Shown here one piece after another: positions 1 to 5,681 of a stretch of DNA of 5,979 bases. This DNA comes from Calditrichota bacterium (GTDB taxonomy: Bacteria > Calditrichota > Calditrichia > RBG-13-44-9 > J075): positions 1-5,979 of the forward strand of contig RFIL01000414.1 of NCBI GenBank assembly GCA_003695285.1. Reading direction: 5' to 3'. Each line of letters opens with the position of its first letter. Positions within the stretch are counted from its first letter, which is position 1. Below the pieces are notes generated by a model. The model did no database searches and was not told the origin of the DNA. It was given only the letters and a program-made list of their open reading frames with translations. The translations under genes were made by a program, and so were the position numbers.

Positions 1-2244
1 AAAGCCAAAACTATCAATAAAATTTTAGGGAAGGATTATAAAGTAGCCGCTTCCGTGGGGCATATTATCGATCTTCCCAAAACCAAGATGGGGGTGGACC
101 TTGATGATGGATATCGGCCGCATTACACGGTGATCCGGGGTAAAAATGCCATTGTGAAAAAATTGAAGGAAGATGCTTCCAAAGCCAGTGAAGTGTTACT
201 GGCCACCGACCCCGATCGGGAAGGGGAAGCCATTGCCTACCATATCGCAGAATCTATTAAAAAGGTAAATCCCAACATTCATCGCATTGAGTTTAATGAA
301 ATCACCAAACCAGCCGTTCTCAAAGCTCTGGAGCATCCCCGCGATATTGACATGGATCGGGTTCAAGCCCAGCAAGCACGCCGTGTGATGGACCGCATTG
401 TCGGGTATATGGTTAGCCCGATTCTTTGGCGAACCATTTTTAAAGGGTTAAGTGCGGGGAGAGTGCAGTCTGTGGCACTTCGCCTCATCTGTGAACGGGA
501 AGCGGAGATAGAGAAATTTAAGCCTGTTGAATACTGGAGCATTATTGCTCACCTGGAGACCCCTTCACAGGAAAAATTTGCCGCCAAGTTGATTCAGATT
601 AAAGGCAAAACCTTAGACCCGGACAAATTCCGCATCGCCAATGAGGAAGAAGCAAAATACCATTACGAGCAATTACAGACTGAAACCTATACGGTTGCCA
701 ACATCAAGCGGGAAACGGTTACCAAGAAACCCCCTCCCCCGTTTATAACCAGCACCCTGCAACAGGATGCCTCCCGGCGATTTGGGATGACAACCTCCCG
801 GGTAATGTCAACTGCCCAGAAATTATATGAAGGGATAGATCTGGGAGAGAAAGGGAATGTGGGGTTAATTACCTACATGCGTACGGACTCAACCCGCATC
901 AGTCAGGAAGCTCTGGATAAAGTTCGAGCGTATATTACCGAAACTTACGGGGTGGATTACCTTCCGGATAAACCCAATATCTATCAGCGGAAGAAAGGAG
1001 CCCAGGATGCCCATGAAGCCATCCGGCCAACCTATTTTTCCCCTGAATTTGAACCCCAGAAGCTTAAAGCCCATCTTACCGCTGATCAGTTTAAAATTTA
1101 TGATTTAATCTGGAAACGATTTGTCGCCAGCCAGTTAAAACCGGCTAAGGGTCATCGTGTAACTATCGATGTAGCTGCCGGTGATTATCTTTTCCGAGCC
1201 AGTGGAGAGGTGATTACCTTTCGGGGCTTTCTGGCCGTGTATGATCCGGATATCAAAGAACCTGAGACCAATGGAGATGAAGAAGACCAAATTCCGGAAA
1301 ATTTACCTCAGAAAATCAATAAAGGGGATTTGCTGAAACTACTGGAATTGGTAATCAAACAGCACTTTACCAAACCGCCTCCCCGCTATACCGAAAGCAC
1401 TCTGGTAAAAACGTTAGACAAATTGGGGATCGGTCGTCCCAGTACTTACGCTCAGATTATTTCGACCCTTTTTCTGCGAAATTATATTGAAAAAGTGAAA
1501 CGGGCATTAAAACCCACGGAACTGGGGAAAACCGTAAATCAGCTATTGATAAAACATTTTCCCAACATCTTTAATGTCCAGTTTACCGCTACCATGGAAA
1601 CCGAGCTGGATAAAATCGAACAGCATAAGGCAACTTACACCCATACTCTGGATGAGTTCTATCATCCCTTTAAGGCCACACTCGAGACGGTAAATGGTCA
1701 GCTATCTGAAATACGGGATTCCCTCCAGAAGGAAAGCGAAATCTCATGCGACAAATGTGGCCGCCCGATGGTGATTCGGTGGGGCCGGAATGGGCAATTT
1801 CTTGCCTGCAGTGGTTATCCGGAATGTAAAAACACTCGTCCTCTGGAGGAACCTCCACCTCCCATCGAAACCGATGAGAAGTGTGAGAAGTGTGGCAGCC
1901 CATTGGTCATTAAACGAGGACGCTTTGGGGAGTTTCTGGCCTGCTCCAACTATCCAACCTGCAAGTTTACCAAACCCATCAGCACCGGGGTTCCCTGCCC
2001 GGAAGAAGGATGTAACGGAACTATTGTTCAAAAGAATTCTCGGAAAGGGAAAATTTTCTATGGCTGTAGTGAATACCCCACCTGCAAATTTGCATTATGG
2101 AATCGACCCAGAGCTCAACACTGCCCGAAATGTCATTTTCCGTTAATGGAGGAGAAGACAACTCGTTCGGAGGGATTTTATCTTCAATGTCCCCAATGCA
2201 AACACAAAGAGAAGGTGGATGAATTAAAGGAAGGTGACCAGTAG
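1..2244 (+). CDS. topA: DNA topoisomerase I (type IA), 5' end cut by the window edge
   Basis: This enzyme relaxes negatively supercoiled DNA by cutting and passing a single strand. The frame is open from base 1, so residues here are numbered from the first visible codon (747 in all). The first residues, KAKTINKILG, align with residue 13 onward of E. coli TopA, so about 12 codons are missing, including the Toprim glutamate. The Toprim acidic triad is visible in ATDPDREGE (D70, D72, E74). The SAGRVQS motif lies near 151-157, and the catalytic tyrosine is Y292 in GLITYMRTDS. The C-terminus carries four Cys4 zinc ribbons: C583/C586/C603/C609, C628/C631/C648/C654, C666/C671/C689/C695 and C708/C711/C730/C733. 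The last has a CX2C...CX2C pattern unlike the others. The stop is TAG at 2242. An internal GTG at 55 is not the true start because homology continues upstream of it. The xerC gene follows 67 bases later. Confidence 0.98.
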   Translation, partial: KAKTINKILGKDYKVAASVGHIIDLPKTKMGVDLDDGYRPHYTVIRGKNAIVKKLKEDASKASEVLLATDPDREGEAIAYHIAESIKKVNPNIHRIEFNEITKPAVLKALEHPRDIDMDRVQAQQARRVMDRIVGYMVSPILWRTIFKGLSAGRVQSVALRLICEREAEIEKFKPVEYWSIIAHLETPSQEKFAAKLIQIKGKTLDPDKFRIANEEEAKYHYEQLQTETYTVANIKRETVTKKPPPPFITSTLQQDASRRFGMTTSRVMSTAQKLYEGIDLGEKGNVGLITYMRTDSTRISQEALDKVRAYITETYGVDYLPDKPNIYQRKKGAQDAHEAIRPTYFSPEFEPQKLKAHLTADQFKIYDLIWKRFVASQLKPAKGHRVTIDVAAGDYLFRASGEVITFRGFLAVYDPDIKEPETNGDEEDQIPENLPQKINKGDLLKLLELVIKQHFTKPPPRYTESTLVKTLDKLGIGRPSTYAQIISTLFLRNYIEKVKRALKPTELGKTVNQLLIKHFPNIFNVQFTATMETELDKIEQHKATYTHTLDEFYHPFKATLETVNGQLSEIRDSLQKESEISCDKCGRPMVIRWGRNGQFLACSGYPECKNTRPLEEPPPPIETDEKCEKCGSPLVIKRGRFGEFLACSNYPTCKFTKPISTGVPCPEEGCNGTIVQKNSRKGKIFYGCSEYPTCKFALWNRPRAQHCPKCHFPLMEEKTTRSEGFYLQCPQCKHKEKVDELKEGDQ
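2229..2237 (+). promoter_or_regulatory. Strong Shine-Dalgarno site at the end of topA
   Basis: GGAAGGTGA lies inside the last topA codons and is complementary to most of the 16S rRNA anti-SD. It is 8 bases upstream of an ATG at 2246, the usual spacing, and 74 bases upstream of the xerC ATG at 2312. It therefore serves the short frame at 2246 rather than xerC directly. Some contribution from coding constraint in topA (the codons for KEGDQ) cannot be excluded. Confidence 0.45.
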
Positions 2245-2245
2245 G

Positions 2246-2299
2246 ATGCTGTTGGAACTTTATTTGACCGGAATCGTCCAAAATAAAAAAGAAAAATGA
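2246..2299 (+). CDS. Possible 17-codon leader peptide upstream of xerC
   Basis: ATG at 2246 opens a frame encoding MLLELYLTGIVQNKKEK and closing at TGA 2297-2299. It has a near-ideal ribosome site (2229-2237). The frame is the same phase as xerC, and only 12 bases separate its stop from the xerC ATG at 2312, which has no recognisable Shine-Dalgarno of its own. The layout would allow ribosomes finishing the short frame to reinitiate on xerC. The peptide has a hydrophobic first half and a lysine-rich tail, and I recognise no family. An alternative is that it is a remnant of a longer xerC N-terminus interrupted by TGA, or chance. The xerC start at 2312 already gives a complete family N-terminus, which argues against a broken gene. 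Confidence 0.3.
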   Translation: MLLELYLTGIVQNKKEK

Positions 2300-2311
2300 A
2301 AAACACAGCAT

Positions 2312-3223
2312 ATGTGGCTTGAATTAGACCAATTTCTTCATTATCTTACCAACCAGCGACATTATTCATCAAATACGGTTGAGTCTTATCGCAATGATCT
2401 CTCACAGTTTATCACATTCGCTGAAAAATTTTACCAGAACTCAGATGTATCACCCTCACAAATAGAGACCCAATGCATTCGCAATTATCTGGGGCATCTT
2501 TTGAAATTAGAATTACAAAAGCGTAGTATCGCTCGGAAACTTTCGAGTATCCGATCCTTTTTTCGGTATTTGCATAAAAACGGGATGGTTGAACAAAATC
2601 CCGCGGCAGTGGTTTCTGCGCCCAAACTAAACCGTCGCTTGCCAACGGTGTTAAGTATAGAACAAGCCCGTCAGTTGATGGAACTCCCACCGGCAGATAC
2701 TTTTGAAGGTGTGCGGGACCGAGCTATCCTTGAGCTGTTGTATGGATGTGGTCTGCGTTTGAATGAAGTGTTAGAACTGCGAAGTGAACAAATCGATATG
2801 TCCAACGAAGTCATTCGAGTTTTCGGAAAGGGGAAGAAAGAACGAATGGTGCCTTTCGGGTCGTATTTCAAAAAAGCGCTTCTCACCTATCTTAAAGTCA
2901 AATCAGAGGAGATTCCAAACCCAGAAGATCCCTCTCTGGTGTTTGTTACCCGAAAAGGAAAAAAGCTCTATCCTCTGGCTGTTCAAAATATGACCAAAAA
3001 ATATATGGCTCAACTTTCGGAACAGGAACATCTCAGTCCCCACGTGTTGCGGCATACCTTTGCTACTCATCTGCTGGATCGGGGGGCTGATCTGCTGGCG
3101 GTCAAAGAATTGCTCGGACATGAAAGTCTATCCACTACTCAAATATACACTCATGTGAGTATGGAACGACTGAAGGCTGTATATCAACAGGCTCATCCAA
3201 GAGCCGAAAAAAATACCACCTAA
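2312..3223 (+). CDS. xerC: Tyrosine recombinase, XerC/XerD type
   Basis: This is a site-specific recombinase of the Xer family, which resolves chromosome dimers at dif during division. The 303-residue length matches the family (about 300). An N-terminal SAM-like core-binding domain covers roughly residues 1-85 (with NTVESYRNDL), and the catalytic domain runs from about 105. All six catalytic positions are visible: R149 (GCGLRLNE), K173 (GKGKKER), H244 and R247 (SPHVLRHTFATH), H270 (LLGHESL) and nucleophile Y279 (TTQIYTHVS). The C-terminal AVYQQAHPRA resembles XerC more than XerD, as does the place beside topA, but this split is not certain from sequence alone. ATG 2312 is chosen because an in-frame TGA lies at 2297 and homology begins at once (ELDQFLHYL). 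No good ribosome site precedes it. hpf follows 17 bases after its stop. An intact housekeeping context makes a phage integrase unlikely. Confidence 0.93.
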   Translation: MWLELDQFLHYLTNQRHYSSNTVESYRNDLSQFITFAEKFYQNSDVSPSQIETQCIRNYLGHLLKLELQKRSIARKLSSIRSFFRYLHKNGMVEQNPAAVVSAPKLNRRLPTVLSIEQARQLMELPPADTFEGVRDRAILELLYGCGLRLNEVLELRSEQIDMSNEVIRVFGKGKKERMVPFGSYFKKALLTYLKVKSEEIPNPEDPSLVFVTRKGKKLYPLAVQNMTKKYMAQLSEQEHLSPHVLRHTFATHLLDRGADLLAVKELLGHESLSTTQIYTHVSMERLKAVYQQAHPRAEKNTT

Positions 3224-3227
3224 CCGT

Positions 3228-3236
3228 AAAGGAGGA
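3228..3236 (+). promoter_or_regulatory. Ribosome binding site of hpf
   Basis: AAAGGAGGA lies just after the xerC stop and 4-5 bases before the hpf ATG at 3241. It is the strongest Shine-Dalgarno in the window, consistent with efficient translation of a protein needed in amounts comparable to ribosomes. It fixes the hpf start. Confidence 0.85.
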
Positions 3237-3240
3237 TTTT

Positions 3241-3552
3241 ATGAACTTCAAAATCACAGCCCGCCATTTTAAGTTACCGGATGATCTTCGGGATTATATT
3301 GAAGAGAAGATTACCAGGCTTAACCGTTTTTATGATGGTATCATTGACCTGGAAGTCATCCTGGGTTGGGAAAAACAGACGCGGTATGTGGAGCTGAAAA
3401 TTCATGTTTATAACAAACAGTTGGTGTTAAAGGAAATTTCTGAGGATCTTCGTAAATCTTTTGATCTGGTCTTAGATAAAGCCGAAAGGCAATTAAAACG
3501 ATATAAAGAAAAGGTTCGCACCAAAGAAAAAGACGTCATTAATTCTGCCTGA
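3241..3552 (+). CDS. hpf: Ribosome hibernation promoting factor, short form (HPF/RaiA family)
   Basis: This protein binds the 30S decoding region in stationary phase or starvation, blocking tRNA and mRNA sites so that ribosomes are stored inactive. The 103-residue product has only the single beta-alpha-beta-beta-beta-alpha domain: MNFKITARHF at the start, helix 1 at about 13-30 (LPDDLRDYIEEKITRLNRF), central strands at about 35-65, and helix 2 at about 68-92 ending in a basic stretch (DKAERQLKRYKEK). Long HPF has an extra C-terminal dimerisation domain of about 60 residues, which is absent here. The size is close to E. coli HPF (95) and YfiA (113). It is probably co-transcribed with xerC (17-base gap), and a strong terminator follows. 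Proximity to hprK recalls the rpoN-hpf-ptsN and hpf-hprK neighbourhoods known elsewhere, linking ribosome storage with nutrient signalling; that functional link is inference. Confidence 0.94.
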   Translation: MNFKITARHFKLPDDLRDYIEEKITRLNRFYDGIIDLEVILGWEKQTRYVELKIHVYNKQLVLKEISEDLRKSFDLVLDKAERQLKRYKEKVRTKEKDVINSA

Positions 3553-3576
3553 GCAACCTTTTATTGGAATATATAG

Positions 3577-3612
3577 AAGGGGATGTCCGTTCAGGATATC
3601 CCCTTTTTTATT
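3577..3612 (+). terminator. Intrinsic terminator after hpf
   Basis: A 10-bp stem (3579-3588, GGGGATGTCC, with 3594-3603, GGATATCCCC, one G-T wobble) closes a 5-base loop GTTCA and is followed by six T and then ATT. Two A residues before the stem can pair with the first T residues to lengthen it. It lies 26 bases after the hpf stop and would end the topA-xerC-hpf transcript. Confidence 0.9.
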
Positions 3613-3639
3613 GGCAATCATCATTAAATCTATTAAATT
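3611..3639 (+). promoter_or_regulatory. Candidate sigma70-type promoter for hprK-EIIA
   Basis: TTGGCA (3611-3616, 5 of 6 to TTGACA) is separated by 17 bases from TAAATT (3634-3639, 4 of 6 to TATAAT). It begins at the T-rich tail of the hpf terminator and would start transcription near 3646, giving a leader of about 38 bases to the hprK ATG. A perfect 6-base inverted repeat GGCAAT (3613-3618) / ATTGCC (3637-3642) brackets the promoter, and ATTAAAT is directly repeated at 3623 and 3632. The repeats may be operator-like or simply chance in AT-rich DNA. Confidence 0.45.
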
Positions 3640-3670
3640 GCCGAGAATGGATGAACAATTTAACTTGATT

Positions 3671-3674
3671 GGAG
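3671..3674 (+). promoter_or_regulatory. Ribosome binding site deciding the hprK start
   Basis: GGAG lies 9 bases before ATG 3684. It overlaps the TTG codon at 3669 that would give a five-residue longer protein. No purine-rich site precedes that TTG, so ATG 3684 is preferred. Confidence 0.6.
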
Positions 3675-3683
3675 TTATCAGGA

Positions 3684-4679
3684 ATGATTCCCACTAAATT
3701 GACCGTTGGTAAGTTATTCAAAGAAAACAGAGAGAAATTAAAATTAGAACTTCTCACCTCAGAGGCAGGTTTTGAAAGGGAGATCCTCAACAGTGAGTTC
3801 CATAGACCCGGTTTGGCTCTGGCGGGATTTCTGGATTTGTTTACCTACGATCGGGTGCAAATTCTGGGGAATACAGAAATCCGCTATCTAAACTCATTAA
3901 CTCCTCAACAACGAAGGGAATCTCTGGAAAAGGTTTTACAATTCGATATTCCCTGCATCATCATCACTGATGGAAATGAACCTCCGGAAGAATTGTTAAA
4001 AATATCCATCAGAAGGTATATCTGTATCTTTCGAACTCCCTATGGCACCACAGAATTTTCTCATATGCTCAGTGATTACCTGCAAAATGTATTTGCTCCC
4101 CGTATTACCATCCATGGTACCCTGGTGGACGTGTATGGGATTGGCCTTCTGTTTACCGGACGAAGCGGGATTGGAAAAAGCGAAATTGCCTTAGACCTGG
4201 TGGAGCGGGGTCATCGTCTGGTGGCTGATGATATGGTGGTGATAACCAAGAAGACCGAAGAAATCTTAATGGGAGAAGCGAGAGATATATCCGAACATCT
4301 CATCGAAATCCGCGGATTGGGATTAATTGATGTTCGCCAGCTATTTGGCATTCGCGCTGTGCGGATTCATAAACGTGTGGAGGTGGAAGTCAATCTGGTG
4401 GAATTCGATCCAAACGAAGACTACGATCGCACCGGTCTGGATCAACAGACCTCAAATATACTGGGAGTTGAAATCTCCAAGGTCGTATTGCCGATTCACC
4501 CGGGGAAGAATATTACAGTCATTGCGGAAACTATCGCCATGAACGAGCAGTTAAAAGTTCATGGTCATCATACACCGACAGAATTCAACAAGCGGCTCCT
4601 GGAGAAGTTAAAACGCAAGGAACGGGAACATTTACGACAATTGAAAACCAGAGATTTTTTAGATAAGGATTTTGAGTAA
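3684..4679 (+). CDS. hprK: HPr kinase/phosphorylase
   Basis: This bifunctional enzyme uses ATP (or PPi) to phosphorylate a serine of the PTS phosphocarrier HPr and reverses the reaction with phosphate, tuning carbon metabolism. From ATG 3684 it has 331 residues, near the family's usual 310-330. An N-terminal domain spans about 1-130 (LTVGKLFKEN at the start). The catalytic domain has H144 (TIHGTLVDVYG), Walker A GRSGIGKS at 159-166 with K165 and S166, the acidic pair D182-D183 (RLVADD), and the family signature EIRGLGLIDVRQLFG at 208-222, with a charged C-terminal helix after about 300. All expected catalytic motifs are present. An in-frame TTG at 3669 would add five residues but lacks a ribosome site. 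Its stop overlaps the EIIA start by one base. Its substrate HPr and Enzyme I are not in this window. Confidence 0.96.
   Translation: MIPTKLTVGKLFKENREKLKLELLTSEAGFEREILNSEFHRPGLALAGFLDLFTYDRVQILGNTEIRYLNSLTPQQRRESLEKVLQFDIPCIIITDGNEPPEELLKISIRRYICIFRTPYGTTEFSHMLSDYLQNVFAPRITIHGTLVDVYGIGLLFTGRSGIGKSEIALDLVERGHRLVADDMVVITKKTEEILMGEARDISEHLIEIRGLGLIDVRQLFGIRAVRIHKRVEVEVNLVEFDPNEDYDRTGLDQQTSNILGVEISKVVLPIHPGKNITVIAETIAMNEQLKVHGHHTPTEFNKRLLEKLKRKEREHLRQLKTRDFLDKDFE
4665..4669 (+). promoter_or_regulatory. Ribosome binding site of the EIIA gene within hprK
   Basis: AAGGA lies in the last hprK codons, 9 bases before ATG 4679. With the TAATG stop-start overlap it indicates translational coupling of the two genes. 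Confidence 0.6.
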
Positions 4680-5056
4680 TGGTTTCAGGGTTGGTGATAT
4701 GTCATGGAAATCTGGCTTTTGAATTTGTGAATGCGGTGAAGGGGATTTTAGGCCATGCCGAGGCGTTATATCCATTTACCAATGAGAATCTCTCTCCGGA
4801 AACACTCTATCAGCATCTCCTGGAGTTTATACGGAGCCATCAGATGGAGGATATTATTGTGATGGCAGATTTGCGCGGTGGAAGTTGCTGGGCGGTGGGT
4901 AAGATGCTCTCCCGGGAATTTCCTCGAATCAAGGTCATTTCCGGGGTCAACCTCCCCATGCTGGTTTCCTTCCTGACCAAACGGGATAGTGTAAAGATTG
5001 AGGAATTACCGGCAGTTCTGGAACAGGACAGTTTACGCGGAATCGTTCTGGATTAA
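4679..5056 (+). CDS. PTS EIIA protein, mannose (fructose/Man-type) family
   Basis: Proteins of this family accept phosphate from HPr on a histidine and pass it to a IIB partner or act as a regulator. The 125 residues cover the single EIIA(Man) domain: a first strand leading to H9 in VICHGNLAF, matching the phospho-histidine of E. coli ManX (H10); the DLRGGSCW stretch at 64-71 with D64, matching the conserved DxxGGS region; and SGVNLPMLVSFL at 88-99, matching GVNxPML of the family. No IIB, IIC or IID domain is fused or adjacent, so a regulatory role or service to distant transporter genes is likely. The start is at TAATG on the hprK stop, with AAGGA upstream. Association of hprK with a lone EIIA(Man) is known from several Gram-negative lineages, usually followed by HPr and EI; here tRNA genes come next instead. 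Confidence 0.93.
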   Translation: MVSGLVICHGNLAFEFVNAVKGILGHAEALYPFTNENLSPETLYQHLLEFIRSHQMEDIIVMADLRGGSCWAVGKMLSREFPRIKVISGVNLPMLVSFLTKRDSVKIEELPAVLEQDSLRGIVLD

Positions 5057-5058
5057 TC

Positions 5059-5095
5059 CAAGAAAAAAAACCTGATGAAATTGTGATTTTTCTTG
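5059..5095 (+). repeat. AT-rich inverted repeat after EIIA
   Basis: CAAGAAAAA (5059-5067) and TTTTTCTTG (5087-5095) are perfect 9-base complements around a 19-base loop, starting 3 bases after the EIIA stop. The stem is nearly all A-T and is not followed by a T tract, so it would be a weak terminator at best. Its right arm runs into the -35 element of the tRNA-Gly promoter. Confidence 0.35.
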
Positions 5096-5122
5096 ACACC
5101 TTAAGATTAGCAGTATTATATT
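5093..5122 (+). promoter_or_regulatory. Promoter of tRNA-Gly
   Basis: A perfect -35 TTGACA (5093-5098) is followed by overlapping -10 choices: TATATT (5117-5122, 18-base spacer, 5 of 6) or TATTAT (5114-5119, 15-base spacer, 5 of 6). The segment after the -10 (TAGCACCGC) is GC-richer than its surroundings, as in stable-RNA promoters under growth-rate or stringent control; such control is inference. Transcription would start about 18 bases before the mature tRNA. Confidence 0.75.
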
Positions 5123-5146
5123 TAGCACCGCTGTTGATGAGAAAAT

Positions 5147-5219
5147 GCGGGAGTAGCTCAGCTGGTAGAGCATAACCTTGCCAAGGTTAGGGTCGCGGGT
5201 TCGAGTCCCGTCTCCCGCT
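5147..5219 (+). tRNA. tRNA-Gly, anticodon GCC
   Basis: A full cloverleaf is visible. The acceptor arms GCGGGAG (5147-5153) and CTCCCGC (5212-5218) pair perfectly. The D arm is GCTC...GAGC. The anticodon stem TAACC/GGTTA holds loop TTGCCAA with anticodon GCC at 5180-5182. The T arm is GCGGG-TTCGAGT-CCCGT with a terminal G-T pair. The discriminator is T at 5219, and CCA is not encoded (C then an A-run follows), so it must be added enzymatically. It decodes GGC and GGU. A terminator-like hairpin begins 10 bases downstream. Confidence 0.97.
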
Positions 5220-5228
5220 CAAAAAAAG

Positions 5229-5263
5229 AAAGTACTTGGTGACATTCACAAGTACTTTTTTTT
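5229..5263 (+). terminator. Intrinsic terminator between the two tRNA genes
   Basis: AAAGTACTTG (5229-5238) pairs perfectly with CAAGTACTTT (5249-5258). Inside, TGA (5240-5242) can pair with TCA (5246-5248) if G5239 bulges out. A run of eight T ends at 5263, and an A-run precedes the stem. It is positioned to end the tRNA-Gly transcript, 27 bases before tRNA-Leu begins. Confidence 0.8.
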
Positions 5264-5290
5264 GTGGAAGGTTCATTGAAAACAGGATTC

Positions 5291-5377
5291 GCCCGGGTGG
5301 CGGAATTTGGTAGACGCAAGGGACTTAAAATCCCTCGGTCGGTTTCGACCGTGCCGGTTCGAGTCCGGCCCCGGGTA
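5291..5377 (+). tRNA. tRNA-Leu, anticodon UAA
   Basis: This is a class II tRNA with a long variable arm. The acceptor arms GCCCGGG (5291-5297) and CCCGGGT (5370-5376) pair with a G1-T72 wobble, as in E. coli tRNA-Leu(UAA). The anticodon stem AGGGA/TCCCT holds loop CTTAAAA with anticodon TAA at 5326-5328. The variable arm forms a 6-bp stem CGGTCG/CGACCG around GTTT. The T arm is GCCGG-TTCGAGT-CCGGC. The discriminator is A at 5377, as leucyl-tRNA synthetase requires, and CCA is not encoded. It decodes UUA and UUG. No clear promoter of its own is visible in the 27 bases after the preceding terminator. Confidence 0.97.
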
Positions 5378-5382
5378 CTCTT

Positions 5383-5421
5383 CTTAAAGGCTGGTGGATT
5401 TTTCTTCTATCAGCCTTTTTT
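5383..5421 (+). terminator. Intrinsic terminator after tRNA-Leu
   Basis: AAAGGCTG (5386-5393) pairs with CAGCCTTT (5411-5418). The stem can extend inward by GTGGA (5394-5398) with TCTAT (5406-5410), using two G-T pairs, leaving a T-rich loop. T residues continue to 5421. It starts 9 bases after the mature tRNA end. Confidence 0.85.
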
Positions 5422-5535
5422 GATCGTAATCGAGATAACCCCACACCCTACCGACAGGTTGCACCTGCTACCATCCACAGCTCTTTTTAATCTCCAGTTA
5501 TGCTTTCCCCAAATGTTGAATCCCAAAGCAGGGAA

Positions 5536-5572
5536 TTGTCGGTTTGCCTGATATTTTGTATATTACGGTAAT
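5536..5572 (+). promoter_or_regulatory. Candidate promoter of the acyltransferase gene with overlapping palindrome
   Basis: TTGTCG (5536-5541, 4 of 6 to the -35 consensus), a 17-base spacer and TATATT (5559-5564, 5 of 6 to the -10) form a plausible promoter. The palindrome ATTAC-G-GTAAT (5562-5572) overlaps the -10 and predicted start, where a repressor could bind. The leader would be about 120 bases. Both calls rest on short motifs. Confidence 0.35.
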
Positions 5573-5674
5573 CATTTATGGATTCGTTTTTCCGCTTCAA
5601 TCTGAAACATGGTTGAATGGTGTTGTATTGTAAAGGAGTGTTTCCATCATCAGATAAAATCATTTACAAATGGT

Positions 5675-5681
5675 AAAGGAG
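5675..5681 (+). promoter_or_regulatory. Ribosome binding site of the acyltransferase gene
   Basis: AAAGGAG lies 10 bases before GTG 5692, slightly longer than ideal, and supports the GTG start. It overlaps and fills the loop of a small hairpin, GGTAA (5672-5676) with TTACC (5684-5688). Confidence 0.6.

Noticed and set aside
1670..2146. Long open frames on both strands overlapping the 3' part of topA
   Set aside because: They mirror the repeated zinc-ribbon codons of topA in other frames and match no protein type I recognise.
3669..3683. TTG start adding five residues to HprK
   Set aside because: No ribosome site lies upstream of it, whereas GGAG stands 9 bases before ATG 3684; the extra residues (MELSG) are not family-like.
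2312..5377. Tyrosine recombinase near tRNA genes as a sign of an integrated island
   Set aside because: The recombinase has XerC-type length and ends and sits in a housekeeping topA-xerC-hpf series. The tRNAs are intact, and no duplicated tRNA 3' end or phage gene is seen.
5264..5551. A 95-codon open frame on the + strand
   Set aside because: It runs straight through tRNA-Leu and its terminator, has no ribosome site, and its product looks like translated non-coding DNA.
5546..5573. dif-like 28-base site with a TGTATA centre
   Set aside because: The central hexamer matches E. coli dif and the right arm matches about 7 of 11, but the left arm matches only about 3 of 11 and the arms are not mutually palindromic. 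A promoter -10 explains the AT-rich core better. A genome-wide dif motif scan with GC-skew position would decide.
5638..5676. 12-codon frame from GTG 5638 in the acyltransferase leader
   Set aside because: Its would-be ribosome site overlaps the start codon itself, leaving no spacing, and it ends inside the real ribosome site with no sign of selection.
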